Assembly: GCF_900187185.1 (NCBI RefSeq)
Contig: NZ_LT906465.1
Location: 186,001 to 250,000 of the forward strand
From: Chryseobacterium taklimakanense
GTDB lineage: Bacteria; Bacteroidota; Bacteroidia; Flavobacteriales; Weeksellaceae
Direction: 5' to 3'
Length of the DNA stretch: 64,000 nucleotides
The notes below the pieces were generated by a model that had not been told where the DNA came from, did no database searches, and worked only from the letters and a program-made list of their open reading frames with translations. The translations under genes were made by a program, and so were the position numbers. Each line of letters starts with the position of its first letter. Positions within the stretch are counted from its first letter, which is position 1. Shown here piece by piece: positions 54,870 to 63,706 of this stretch.

Positions 54870-56218
54870 ATGTGAAGCATCATTTTCGCAATCGAGAAAT
54901 AAATAAGAACTCCTAAAATATCGTTGGAAGTCGTGATAAAAGGACCTGTCGCAATCGCCGGGTCTATTTTATTTTTGTCTAGAATTATCGGAACTATGGT
55001 ACCAATCACAGCCGCAACCAAAATTACCGCAAGAAGTGAAATTGAAATCGTCATCGAAATCGTGAAATCCTGGTGATTGACCAGTAAATTGAAAGCAAAA
55101 ATAATCAGTGAAAGAATCATCCCCGAAGCTGCTGAAACGCTGATTTCTTTTGCTAAAGTTCTGAAAGTGTCTTTACCCAAAGTATTATTGGCCAAACCCT
55201 GTACGATGATTGCCGAAGCCTGAACTCCGATATTTCCGGCAGTTGCTGCAATCAGCGGTACAAAAAACATCAGGGCAGGTACATTTTGTAAAGCACTTTC
55301 GTTACCCTGTAAAACGCGCGAACCAATCAGGCCGCCGACCATCCCGATGAACAGCCACGGCAGGCGCGCCTTGGTCATATTGAAGATATTGTCGGTATTG
55401 TCAATATCACTCGAGATACCCGATGCCAACTGATAATCTTTTTCGGTTTCCTCCTTTACAAAATCCATCACGTCGTCGATGGTAATTCTGCCGACCAGTT
55501 TTCCCAAAGAATCAATTACAGGAACTTCAAAAAGGTCATATTTCTGCATTTGCCGTGCAACTTCGTCAGCTTCTTCAGAATCTTTTACGGAACGTACTTT
55601 TGAATTAAAAACATCAGATACCCTGGTTGAAGAAGAGGTGGTCAACAGTTTTTTCAGGCTTAAAGTTCCCAGGAGCTTATCGCTGTTATCCACCACGTAG
55701 ATGGAGTAAACTTCCTCCATTTCCTCGGCCTGTTTGCGCATCTCTTTTACCGCAGAAATTATGGAAAGGTCCTGATTGACTTTCACAAGCTCCGTCGCCA
55801 TCAAACCCCCGGCAGTATCTTCGTCATAACGGAGAAGGTCGACGATGTTCTGTGCGTGTTCTACGTCATCAAGGTGCTGGATGATTTCATCCTGTTTATG
55901 TTCCGGAAGTTCGGCGATAATATCGGCAGCATCATCAGAATCAATCTCATTGATGATTTCATCGGCAATTTCCTTGGAAGAAAGGGTGCTGAGGAATTTT
56001 TTACGTTTGTCTTCATCAATTTCCAGGAGCATTTCCGCAGATTGCTCATTGGTCATCAGATCATAGAGAAACGTCTGCCCGTCGGTATCTAAACTTTCGA
56101 AAAACTCAGCAATATCCACAGCTTCCATTTCCGCAATCATGGCAGAAACTTCGCTCACGTTACGGTCCAGTACCGCGTTCTTCAGCTTTTCGTGGATTTG
56201 TAATGCTTCTTCAGTCAA
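54866..56218 (-). CDS. mgtE: Magnesium transporter MgtE
   Basis: A 450-residue channel. N-terminal MgtE superhelix about residues 25-130 with repeated acidic motifs (EIADEIINEIDSDDAADII), a pair of CBS domains about 135-255, and five transmembrane helices from about 275 with the family motif VGGLIGSRVLQG and GNIGVQASAI. Mg2+ binding between the cytosolic domains gates the pore. Its promoter (56258-56288, minus) has ideal spacing. Confidence 0.93.
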   Translation of the reverse strand: MTEEALQIHEKLKNAVLDRNVSEVSAMIAEMEAVDIAEFFESLDTDGQTFLYDLMTNEQSAEMLLEIDEDKRKKFLSTLSSKEIADEIINEIDSDDAADIIAELPEHKQDEIIQHLDDVEHAQNIVDLLRYDEDTAGGLMATELVKVNQDLSIISAVKEMRKQAEEMEEVYSIYVVDNSDKLLGTLSLKKLLTTSSSTRVSDVFNSKVRSVKDSEEADEVARQMQKYDLFEVPVIDSLGKLVGRITIDDVMDFVKEETEKDYQLASGISSDIDNTDNIFNMTKARLPWLFIGMVGGLIGSRVLQGNESALQNVPALMFFVPLIAATAGNIGVQASAIIVQGLANNTLGKDTFRTLAKEISVSAASGMILSLIIFAFNLLVNHQDFTISMTISISLLAVILVAAVIGTIVPIILDKNKIDPAIATGPFITTSNDILGVLIYFSIAKMMLHI

Positions 56219-56257
56219 AATTTAATGCTTTGTTTTTGTGGGAAATTCTCAGTTTTG

Positions 56258-56288
56258 CAAAATTACGCTTTAAAATAGAAAATCCCAA
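56258..56288 (-). promoter_or_regulatory. mgtE promoter (TTG - 20 - TAATTTTG)
   Basis: Minus strand: TTG at 56288-56286 and TAATTTTG at 56265-56258, 20 bases apart, 39 bases upstream of the mgtE ATG. Confidence 0.65.
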
Positions 56289-56333
56289 TCTTTAAGCGAT
56301 CAGGAAATATTAATATTTAGAAACTTTGCAGAT

Positions 56334-57107
56334 TTAAGAAACGGAATTTTTCCAGACATTCGTCAGCGAAATGAAATCTTCCACCGAAAGTTCTTCCGCA
56401 CGTTTGTCCATAAACCCGTGGGTTTTCAGGTTTTCAGGAATATTCAGGATTTTGAGAGCGTTACTGAGTTTTTTTCTTCTTTGGTTAAAACCTGCTTTTA
56501 CAATTTGTTTAAACAGAATTTCATTGCCTTCAAGTCCGTTTTTGGGATTTCTGATTAAGCGGATTACTCCGGATTTCACTTTTGGCGGGGGATTGAAGAC
56601 ATTTTCATGAACGGTGAAAAGGTATTTCACATCATAATAAGTCTGAATTAAAACCGACAGAATTCCGTAATCTTTTGTGCGGGGAACGGCTGCCGTGCGC
56701 TCGGCGACTTCCTTTTGGAACATCCCGACCATTTCCGGAATCTGCTCAAAATGATCAACAATTTTGAATAAAATCTGCGAAGAAATATTGTACGGAAAAT
56801 TACCGATTATGGCTAAAGGTTCTTTCTTTAAATAAGAAAAATCCGTTTTCAGAAAATCTCCAACAAAAGCTTCATTGTCAATTTGATTGTAGTTTTCTTT
56901 CAGATAATCGATCGATTCCGTATCGATTTCCGCGAGGTAAAGCTGCACATCTTTTTCCAGAAGATACTTGGTAAGGACTCCAGTTCCGGGGCCAACCTCC
57001 AACACTTTGCTGTAACCCTCAAACGAGAGGCCGTCCACAATTTTTTTCGCAATATTTTCGTCGGTTAGAAAGTGCTGTCCTAGATGTTTTTTTGCTTTTA
57101 CGCTCAT
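56334..57107 (-). CDS. rsmA: 16S rRNA dimethyladenosine transferase (RsmA/KsgA)
   Basis: A 257-residue methyltransferase that dimethylates two adjacent adenosines near the 3' end of 16S rRNA. KKHLGQHFLTDENIA at the start, SAM motif EVGPGTGVLT near residue 38, and catalytic IIGNFPYNISSQ (the NxPY motif, here NFPY) near 100. Length and start match the family. Confidence 0.95.
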   Translation of the reverse strand: MSVKAKKHLGQHFLTDENIAKKIVDGLSFEGYSKVLEVGPGTGVLTKYLLEKDVQLYLAEIDTESIDYLKENYNQIDNEAFVGDFLKTDFSYLKKEPLAIIGNFPYNISSQILFKIVDHFEQIPEMVGMFQKEVAERTAAVPRTKDYGILSVLIQTYYDVKYLFTVHENVFNPPPKVKSGVIRLIRNPKNGLEGNEILFKQIVKAGFNQRRKKLSNALKILNIPENLKTHGFMDKRAEELSVEDFISLTNVWKNSVS

Positions 57108-57253
57108 TAATTATCTGTTGAAATTTTAATTAGGAAAGGTACACAATTTACCTTTCGGGCATCAGGCATTTAAGGTTTTTTAACAAGTTTTTCCTCGCTA
57201 TATTCAGCAAATTTCGGAAGTTTTTTTCTATTTTAGCCGAAAATTTTTATTTG

Positions 57254-58153
57254 ATGGCTAAAACTGTTGATGATTTTAACAAGAGAAGGCTGCGTTCCAG
57301 CAATATTACCGTTGTAATTTCTATCGCATTAGTTTTGTTTTTGTTGGGATTGATGGGGCTTATACTTATCAATGCCCAGAAATATTCGGATTATATCAAG
57401 GAGCAGCTGGTGGTAAACGCCTATTTTGATGAAAATTTTGAGGTAAAAGATTCTGCTAAAATTGTTGCGATGGAGCAGCAGGCCTTCCAGAAAATCCAGA
57501 CTTTGGCGCCCGTGAAACGTGCGACCTACATCACCCGGGAGATGGCAACTGCCGAAGCCAAAAAAAGCATGGGAATTGACAGCGACGCTCTTTTCGACGA
57601 ACATATTTTTCCTTCCTCGGTGGAAGTAGCTCTGAAACCGGAGTTTGTAGATCCTGCCAAGATCGAAGGCGCCATAAAGCAGTTAGAGGCAGTTCCTGGA
57701 ATCGTGGATGTAAAAAATAATTCCTCCTTGATGGTGGATGTTTACAATAACCTAAACAGAATTCTAAAATGGATTTTAGGTTTTTCTTTGCTGTTTTTGG
57801 TGCTTGCAGTCGTATTAATCAACAACTCAATCAGGCTTAAAATATTCTCCAAACGTTTCATTATCAAAACCATGCAGTTGGTAGGGGCGAGGAGGAGGTT
57901 TATTCTGAAACCTTTCATCGTTGAAGCGGTGGTTCTCGGGCTGATCGGTTCGGTGCTTGGTCTTTTGGCATTGTTTGGTGTCTGGTATTATTTCACCCGG
58001 GAAATCGGTCAGGAATTCATTCAAAACGACCCACAATATCTGTGGCTCATCCTGCTGGTTTTTGGTGTGGGAATTTTAATTACAGTCCTCAGTACAATTT
58101 TTGCAACGTGGAGATTCCTTAGAACCAATATCGACGATTTATACTATAACTAA
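57254..58153 (+). CDS. ftsX: Cell division protein FtsX
   Basis: A 299-residue protein with the FtsX layout: a first helix near residue 20-42, an extracytoplasmic domain about 45-165, then three helices at the C-terminus with LVGARRRFILKPFIVEAVVLG. It pairs with the ATPase FtsE, which is not in this window, to control septal peptidoglycan hydrolases. Start at ATG 57254 (a TTG lies one codon earlier). The stop codon shares its last base with the DUF3098 start. Confidence 0.9.
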   Translation: MAKTVDDFNKRRLRSSNITVVISIALVLFLLGLMGLILINAQKYSDYIKEQLVVNAYFDENFEVKDSAKIVAMEQQAFQKIQTLAPVKRATYITREMATAEAKKSMGIDSDALFDEHIFPSSVEVALKPEFVDPAKIEGAIKQLEAVPGIVDVKNNSSLMVDVYNNLNRILKWILGFSLLFLVLAVVLINNSIRLKIFSKRFIIKTMQLVGARRRFILKPFIVEAVVLGLIGSVLGLLALFGVWYYFTREIGQEFIQNDPQYLWLILLVFGVGILITVLSTIFATWRFLRTNIDDLYYN

Positions 58154-58464
58154 TGGCGAAAAATAAACTGAAAAAATTCTCTGCGGACCAGTTCGGCAAT
58201 GATGATGTGAAAGTTGGGGACACCAGTAATTCACAATTTTATTTCGGGAAGGAAAACTACAAATGGATGCTGATCGGTTTAGGTTTAATAGCCGCGGGCT
58301 TCCTGCTTATGCTCGGTCCTGATGCCAATACCGTAAACGGAAAATATGATCCCAACCAGTGGAATGACGGTATTTTCTCGGTTGTTAGGGTCAGAATTGC
58401 GCCACTTCTCGTTGTTGCAGGGTTCGCAGTAGAGGCTTACGCTATTTTAAAAAGAAATAAATAA
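58153..58464 (+). CDS. DUF3098 membrane protein
   Basis: A 103-residue protein with two hydrophobic helices (YKWMLIGLGLIAAGFLLML and APLLVVAGFAVEAYAIL) and a glycine/asparagine loop. Conserved beside ftsX and uppP in Bacteroidota, and its start overlaps the ftsX stop by one base (TAATG). Function unknown, likely related to envelope or division. Confidence 0.83.
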   Translation: MAKNKLKKFSADQFGNDDVKVGDTSNSQFYFGKENYKWMLIGLGLIAAGFLLMLGPDANTVNGKYDPNQWNDGIFSVVRVRIAPLLVVAGFAVEAYAILKRNK

Positions 58465-58515
58465 TCAAAAAACTTTATGCTTGTCACACGGATGTGGCGA
58501 AAGCTTTTATAAGAT

Positions 58516-59328
58516 ATGGATTTAATCAAGGCAATCATCATCGCCATCGTGGAAGGATTAACAGAATACCTGCCTGTATCATCCACTGCTCACATGATTT
58601 TCACCAGTTCAATCTTTGGAATTCAGGAAGATGAATTTGTGAAGATGTTTCAGGTTTCCATTCAGTTTGGGGCCATTTTGGCGGTTGTTTTTCTCTACTG
58701 GAAGAAGTTTTTCGATTTTAAAAACATCAATTTCTACCTTAAGTTGGCGGTAGCAGTTCTCCCTGCTCTGGTTTTGGGAAAACTGTTTGATGATAAAATT
58801 GAAGCCGTCCTCGGCGACCCTGTTCCTATTGCAGTAGTCCTGATTCTCGGGGGTGTGGTGCTTTTATTTATCGATAAAATTTTCAAGGTTCATACCATTG
58901 ATGATGAAAAGGAAATTACGTTCAAAAAAGCTATTACCATCGGTTTTTGGCAGTGTTTGGCAATGATGCCCGGAACCAGCAGAAGCGCCGCTTCCATTAT
59001 TGGAGGTATGCAGCAGAAACTCACCAGAAAAGCTGCTGCAGAATTTTCGTTTTTCCTCGCTGTCCCTACGATGCTTGCGGTAACGGTTTATTCAATTTTC
59101 CTGAAAGACTGGAACCACAACGGGGTGCAGCAAAAGGGTTATGAAATGCTGATGCAGGGAAATAACCTGATGCTGTTTCTCGTGGGAAATATCGTGGCGT
59201 TCGTCGTAGCTGTAATCGCGATTAAATTTTTTATCGGTGTACTCACAAAGTATGGTTTCAAACCTTGGGGTTGGTACAGAATCGTCGTTGGAATCGCGCT
59301 GTTGATCTATTTTACACAGTTTAAATAA
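58516..59328 (+). CDS. uppP: Undecaprenyl-diphosphate phosphatase
   Basis: A 270-residue integral membrane phosphatase that recycles the lipid carrier of cell-wall synthesis. The two catalytic motifs are EGLTEYLPVSSTAHM near residue 14 (E-x-x-x-E region) and MPGTSRSAASI near 152. Continues the ftsX-DUF3098 group. Confidence 0.95.
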   Translation: MDLIKAIIIAIVEGLTEYLPVSSTAHMIFTSSIFGIQEDEFVKMFQVSIQFGAILAVVFLYWKKFFDFKNINFYLKLAVAVLPALVLGKLFDDKIEAVLGDPVPIAVVLILGGVVLLFIDKIFKVHTIDDEKEITFKKAITIGFWQCLAMMPGTSRSAASIIGGMQQKLTRKAAAEFSFFLAVPTMLAVTVYSIFLKDWNHNGVQQKGYEMLMQGNNLMLFLVGNIVAFVVAVIAIKFFIGVLTKYGFKPWGWYRIVVGIALLIYFTQFK

Positions 59329-59336
59329 TATTTGGG

Positions 59337-59430
59337 CAGCTTTTTCCGCCTTCCGTTCCCAATCTTTTGTTCGTCCTGCGTCCTCACAAAAGGATTTCCA
59401 CTCAAGTCGGGCTGCGGATTTGGGAATCTT
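59337..59430. repeat. Nested inverted-repeat element between uppP and truB
   Basis: GC-richer than its surroundings. TTCCCAATCTTTTGT on the left pairs, with small mismatches, with ACAAAAGGATTT and GATTTGGGAA on the right, around a CCTGCG core. No open frame. It looks like the dispersed intergenic repeats of Chryseobacterium-type genomes, but only one copy is in the window. Confidence 0.5.
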
Positions 59431-59449
59431 TAGAAATTTTAGTTAACCA

Positions 59450-60148
59450 ATGACCGAAACAGATTTTTTAGAAGGGCAGACTCTTTTGGTAGACAAGCCA
59501 TTAGACTGGACCTCCTTTCAGGCGGTAAACAAACTCAAATACAAACTCAAAAGAGAATTTAACCTGCCCAAAAAATTCAAAATCGGTCACGCCGGAACGC
59601 TGGATCCAAGAGCGACAGGTTTACTGATCGTCTGCACCGGAAAATTCACCAAGAAAATTCCGGAAATACAGGATGCACCGAAAGAATATCTTACCGAAAT
59701 AAAGATCGGCGTACAAACTGAATCCTACGACACCGAAAAACCGGAAATTCTTCACGCAGATTTTTCCCATATTACCGAAGAATTCATTCACGAAACCTTA
59801 AAAACTTTTGTTGGCGAAATAGAACAGAAACCGCCTGTTTTTTCAGCTATAAAGATTGATGGAAACCGCGCTTATGATTTAGCAAGAAAAGGCGAAGAAG
59901 TGGAAATGAAACCGCGGAAAACCAAGGTTTTTTATATAAAGGATATTGAAATTGAATTACCTTTCGTAAGATTTACGGTTGGATGCTCGAAAGGCACCTA
60001 CATCCGGAGTTTGGCGAACGATATCGGTCAGGAATTGGGAGTGGGAGCGTACCTCACGAATTTGAGAAGAACGAAAATCGGAGCGTATTCTGTAGAAAAT
60101 GCCTCATCAGAATTTTTGGAAAACGATTACAGATTTAGTGGTTTATGA
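59450..60148 (+). CDS. truB: tRNA pseudouridine(55) synthase TruB
   Basis: A 232-residue synthase. The catalytic aspartate is in GHAGTLDPRATGLL (near residue 48), and KPPVFSAIKIDGNRAYDLAR and KGTYIRSLANDIG are the other family signatures. It overlaps the next gene by 4 bases. Confidence 0.95.
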   Translation: MTETDFLEGQTLLVDKPLDWTSFQAVNKLKYKLKREFNLPKKFKIGHAGTLDPRATGLLIVCTGKFTKKIPEIQDAPKEYLTEIKIGVQTESYDTEKPEILHADFSHITEEFIHETLKTFVGEIEQKPPVFSAIKIDGNRAYDLARKGEEVEMKPRKTKVFYIKDIEIELPFVRFTVGCSKGTYIRSLANDIGQELGVGAYLTNLRRTKIGAYSVENASSEFLENDYRFSGL

Positions 60149-60708
60149 GAAAAATTTTATCGGTTTGGTCTTTGTTAATGGGCGTTTTTGCTTTCTCGCA
60201 GGAAAAAGAAAATTTAAAGCTGGGATTCTTTGGAACTTTGCAAACTGATATTGGTCTGGATCTCGGCTCCATACTTAGAAAACCGCAAGATCCCAATGAT
60301 TATTATTCTGCAAAAGACCAGTTTCCGACGTATTTTACTTATGGTTTTACAGGACAGATCGGCTATCAACCGTTGAATTGGTTTGCTTTGGGCACAGGTT
60401 TGCGATACAGCTATATTTCACCAAAATATCATAATATTTACTGGACTTTTCAGCCCTATTTCTTTGTTTCAAATCCCAAGGATAAAGAATTTAATTTTAT
60501 CACATTAAATTTCGGAAAGCAAATCAACACGACTCAGGGATTGAGCAATAACGGCTTTATAGGTGTTGGTGGCGGTTTCTATGAACTGGCAAGGGAAAGA
60601 ACAGCACAGAAATTTCAACTGAATCTGGATGTTCAGGTGGCAGATGATGCGGTATGGTTTTTAGGATTTTCTTACGGAATTACAGTTTTCAGCAACAAAA
60701 ATTTGTAA
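60145..60708 (+). CDS. Exported, outer-membrane-like protein of unknown function
   Basis: A 187-residue protein with a signal peptide (VWSLLMGVFAFSQ). The mature part alternates short beta segments (YFTYGFTGQIGYQPLNWFAL, GLRYSYISPKYHNIYW, FSYGITVF) typical of a small beta-barrel. Coupled to truB by a 4-base overlap and followed by rluF after 9 bases. No family recognised. Confidence 0.75.
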   Translation: MRKILSVWSLLMGVFAFSQEKENLKLGFFGTLQTDIGLDLGSILRKPQDPNDYYSAKDQFPTYFTYGFTGQIGYQPLNWFALGTGLRYSYISPKYHNIYWTFQPYFFVSNPKDKEFNFITLNFGKQINTTQGLSNNGFIGVGGGFYELARERTAQKFQLNLDVQVADDAVWFLGFSYGITVFSNKNL

Positions 60709-60717
60709 ACTTGCAGA

Positions 60718-61440
60718 ATGGAGAAAACCCGCATTAATAAATATCTTTCGGAAGTCGGATACTGTTCGCGCAGAGCCGCAGATAAACTTCTGGAAGAAGG
60801 AAGAATCACCATCAACGGAAAAATTCCCGAGTTGGGAACCAAGGTTTCTGATGAAGATGAAATTTGCGTGGATGGCATTTCCATCCGCAAAAGCGGGGAA
60901 GAACATGTTTATATCGCGTTCAATAAACCAATTGGAATTGTCTGCACCACCGATACGAAACGTGAAAAAAACAATATCGTTGATTACATCAACCATCCTA
61001 AAAGGATCTTTCCCATCGGAAGACTTGATAAACCCAGCGAAGGACTTATTTTGCTGACGTCCGACGGCGATATTGTGAATAAAATCCTGCGCGCCAGAAA
61101 CAACCACGAAAAGGAATATATCGTCCGCGTCGATAAGCCCATTACGCCAAAATTCCTGGAAAAAATGCGCAGCGGCGTCCCGATTTTAGACACCGTAACC
61201 AATAAATGCGAAGTGGAAAAACTGGACACGATGACGTTCAGGATTATTTTAACGCAAGGCCTCAACCGGCAAATCCGCAGGATGTGCGAATATCTGGGCT
61301 ACGAAGTAAAGAAGCTGAAACGCATCCGGATTATGAACATTCACCTCGATTTACCCGTGGGAAAATGGCGTGATCTGACACCGGAAGAGTTTTCTGATTT
61401 GGATCAGTTGCTGCAGGATTCTTCGAAGACGATTGACTGA
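60718..61440 (+). CDS. rluF: 23S rRNA pseudouridine synthase (RluF type)
   Basis: A 240-residue protein: S4 RNA-binding domain residues 1-50 (INKYLSEVGYCSRRAADKLL), then the RsuA/RluB/E/F catalytic domain with GRLDKPSEGLILLTSDGD near residue 101, holding the catalytic aspartate, and GLNRQIRRMCEYLGY. Closest to RluF (U2604) by the PILDTVT segment, but the exact site is inferred. Confidence 0.88.
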   Translation: MEKTRINKYLSEVGYCSRRAADKLLEEGRITINGKIPELGTKVSDEDEICVDGISIRKSGEEHVYIAFNKPIGIVCTTDTKREKNNIVDYINHPKRIFPIGRLDKPSEGLILLTSDGDIVNKILRARNNHEKEYIVRVDKPITPKFLEKMRSGVPILDTVTNKCEVEKLDTMTFRIILTQGLNRQIRRMCEYLGYEVKKLKRIRIMNIHLDLPVGKWRDLTPEEFSDLDQLLQDSSKTID

Positions 61441-61478
61441 AAAGCATTTTTGGGGCTCGAAGCCCTGAGAACGCTCTC

Positions 61479-62822
61479 TTATTTCAGATACATTCTCATT
61501 TTCGCTTCGTACTCCGGTTTTGTTTTGATGAATTTCCAAATCTTTTTTTCATCCGGATTAGAAATTCGGTAGAAAATAATTTTATCAGCTGAATATTTGA
61601 AGTAAGGATGTGTTTTCAACCAACTTTCGGGCGCATCAGTCAAAGTGTATTTTTTTACGCCCTCAGAATTTAATGGGGACATACCAACCAGTTTTTCTGC
61701 CAAATCTCGGTCTATTCCGTACACTTCATAAATCTGATTTTTATTTACGAAACCGCCCAAACTCTTGCGAAATGCCACAAATCCGCCGGAAGTTTTTTCA
61801 TTAAAACCAAATTCTCGCAGCTGGTTGAATGTCATTTCATTCAGATCCACTTTCGAGAAGTCGGTTTTATGTTCCTGCTTTGCATCTGGTTTTGCGTAGC
61901 TTGTTTTTTCAGGTTCTTTAATATTTTCAGGATTAAATCTGATCCACGGTTTCAGCTCTTCGAAGCGCTGAGTGATCATATAGCATTTCTGCACATCTTC
62001 CAAAGTCCGGAAGCTTCCGCGCAGAATTTTTATTTTGTAATTTAAAATTCCGGCAATCTGCTTTTCGGAAAATCCCAGCGATTTCCACCCTTCTTCATCC
62101 AGTTGGTTGGGATCGAAATAAGTGTAGTTGATTTTGGGTTTTTCCTTGAAACTGCCAGCATAGACCCTGGGCTGCTCATCGGTTTTCTCCGGTAGCAAAA
62201 CGTAAGGCGACATTTGCGCAAACTGCTCTTCACTAATCATGAAACAGGCCTTCAGCTTCTCTTTACTCTGAAAACTTCCACCCAGATAGTTCTTGTATTT
62301 CAGGATTGCCTCTGCCTGCCGCTCAGAAAATCCCATTGCAACCCAATCGTTTGTAGAAAAATTGTCCGGATTGAATTTGCCGGGAATATTAAGTTTCTTC
62401 TTTTCAAAAGTTTTATAAGTAAAATTACCTTTTTTGGCGTCGTAATCGGTTTCCGGGAGAAGAATGTAGGGCTCAAGTTCTTTGTAACGGTCAACAATTG
62501 GATAACACTTTCTGAACTGTTCTTTCGATCTGAATTCGCCGCCTATAATTCTTTTGTATTTCAGAATTGTAGCAACATCTCTGTCCGTAAACCCAAGATT
62601 TTTCCATTGGCTTTGATCCAGGTCATTGGGATTAAATTCAGTAAGAATTATAGGTAAATCGGGAGTTGCCGAATTGGTTTTAAACTCAACATCTGATATT
62701 TCCGGCTTTTGTTTCTGCTTATAAAGGGAAAATGCAAATTGAGTTGCAGCGATCGTCACTCCAAACAAAGCTAGGGCGATATACTGCCTGCGTCGGAGCC
62801 GGTTTGGGAGATTGTTTTTCAT
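61479..62822 (-). CDS. Membrane-anchored protein with several helix-hairpin-helix repeats
   Basis: A 447-residue protein. One N-terminal transmembrane helix (YIALALFGVTIAATQFAF, residues ~14-31) then four related units of about 85 residues, each with a D-W/Q-x-x-x-G(F/W)S/T pattern and HhH motif: NLGFTDRDVATILKYKR, AMGFSERQAEAILKYKNYLG, SLGFSEKQIAGILNYK and EFGFNEKTSGGFVAFRKSLG. The last has G-G-F-V-N-K as in ComEA. HhH repeats usually bind DNA without sequence preference; the anchored form could be a DNA receptor at the cell surface or have a structural role. Function is not established. Confidence 0.82.
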   Translation of the reverse strand: MKNNLPNRLRRRQYIALALFGVTIAATQFAFSLYKQKQKPEISDVEFKTNSATPDLPIILTEFNPNDLDQSQWKNLGFTDRDVATILKYKRIIGGEFRSKEQFRKCYPIVDRYKELEPYILLPETDYDAKKGNFTYKTFEKKKLNIPGKFNPDNFSTNDWVAMGFSERQAEAILKYKNYLGGSFQSKEKLKACFMISEEQFAQMSPYVLLPEKTDEQPRVYAGSFKEKPKINYTYFDPNQLDEEGWKSLGFSEKQIAGILNYKIKILRGSFRTLEDVQKCYMITQRFEELKPWIRFNPENIKEPEKTSYAKPDAKQEHKTDFSKVDLNEMTFNQLREFGFNEKTSGGFVAFRKSLGGFVNKNQIYEVYGIDRDLAEKLVGMSPLNSEGVKKYTLTDAPESWLKTHPYFKYSADKIIFYRISNPDEKKIWKFIKTKPEYEAKMRMYLK

Positions 62823-62878
62823 TATTCTCAGTTTTCTGACTAAAATTAATCAAAAAACTTAAATGAAATTCAATATTC

Positions 62879-63118
62879 TTATGAAATTGATTTTCTTCGC
62901 AGAAGAACTCTTTCGATAAAAAGTTTCAGATAACTTATGGCTACGACAATAATCAGCAAGTCGGCAAAGTTAACCCCTAAACTGTATGCAAAACTTTCAA
63001 CGTCAGCCGGAAAGTTCAAGCCTCTGTCAAAATATTCAGAGATAATTTTAGAAGATTTTACTCCGAAGGATATGGCAAAAAATGTTATGAAAATTGGATT
63101 TTGGATTAGATTTTTCAT
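62879..63118 (-). CDS. Unknown small membrane protein
   Basis: A 79-residue protein with hydrophobic stretches near residues 8-20 and 50-68 (ADLLIIVVAISYLKLFIE), ending in a basic tail. Overlaps the MerR gene by 4 bases on the same strand, so the two are probably co-translated. No family recognised. Confidence 0.6.
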   Translation of the reverse strand: MKNLIQNPIFITFFAISFGVKSSKIISEYFDRGLNFPADVESFAYSLGVNFADLLIIVVAISYLKLFIERVLLRRKSIS

Positions 63119-63468
63119 GGTTGTTCGTTTTCAGGTTTATCAGTCAATGAATCCTTTAGTTTCTGCAATTCAGCTTTTACAAATTCCAGACGGTCGATCA
63201 TGGTAACGGTTTCTGAAATTTTTGAGTTGGTCGTCAGTGCGATGCGCGCTCCGTCCAAAGTATAACCTTTTTCTTTAACCAAATGATAGATGATTTTCAA
63301 ATTCTTGAGGTCTTCCGGCGTAAAATACCGGTTTCCTTTCTTATTTTTCTTCGGACGAAGGATCGGAAATTCCTGTTCCCAATATCTTAAAAGTGAGGTG
63401 TTTACATCGAAAGCTTTAGCAACTTCTCCGATGGAATAGTAAAGTTTATCAGGTAATTCAAGTTTCAT
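63115..63468 (-). CDS. MerR-family transcriptional regulator
   Basis: A 117-residue protein. The MerR helix-turn-helix at residues 8-40 reads YSIGEVAKAFDVNTSLLRYW with the following EQEF...PKKNKKGNRYFTPEDL wing, and a coiled-coil tail follows. It lacks an effector domain and cysteines. Divergent from rpsA across 238 bases. In Bacteroidota such short MerR genes are common next to ComEA/HhH proteins. Targets unknown. Confidence 0.82.
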   Translation of the reverse strand: MKLELPDKLYYSIGEVAKAFDVNTSLLRYWEQEFPILRPKKNKKGNRYFTPEDLKNLKIIYHLVKEKGYTLDGARIALTTNSKISETVTMIDRLEFVKAELQKLKDSLTDKPENEQP

Positions 63469-63582
63469 TAAAGCAAAGATAAAAATTTCCCTTTAACTTA
63501 AAGTAAATCTTTAATTCAAAATCTTTTGCTTAAAGCTAAATGAAAATCTTGAGTAACAGTATTATATATCAATAATTTTTAT

Positions 63583-63590
63583 TAATTTTG
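63583..63590 (+). promoter_or_regulatory. -7 promoter box for rpsA
   Basis: TAATTTTG, followed by CACC; a 116-base leader separates it from the rpsA ATG at 63707. Long leaders are usual for ribosomal protein genes with feedback control. Confidence 0.5.
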
Positions 63591-63706
63591 CACCACTTTT
63601 TTGTGGGCAAGGTCTGTGAAAGTAAACAATTCATAACTAACATCTTCCGTATTTCTAAAACCCACAGCAACAGACTTTAGAAAGAAGGAATACAAATTTA
63701 GAATTT

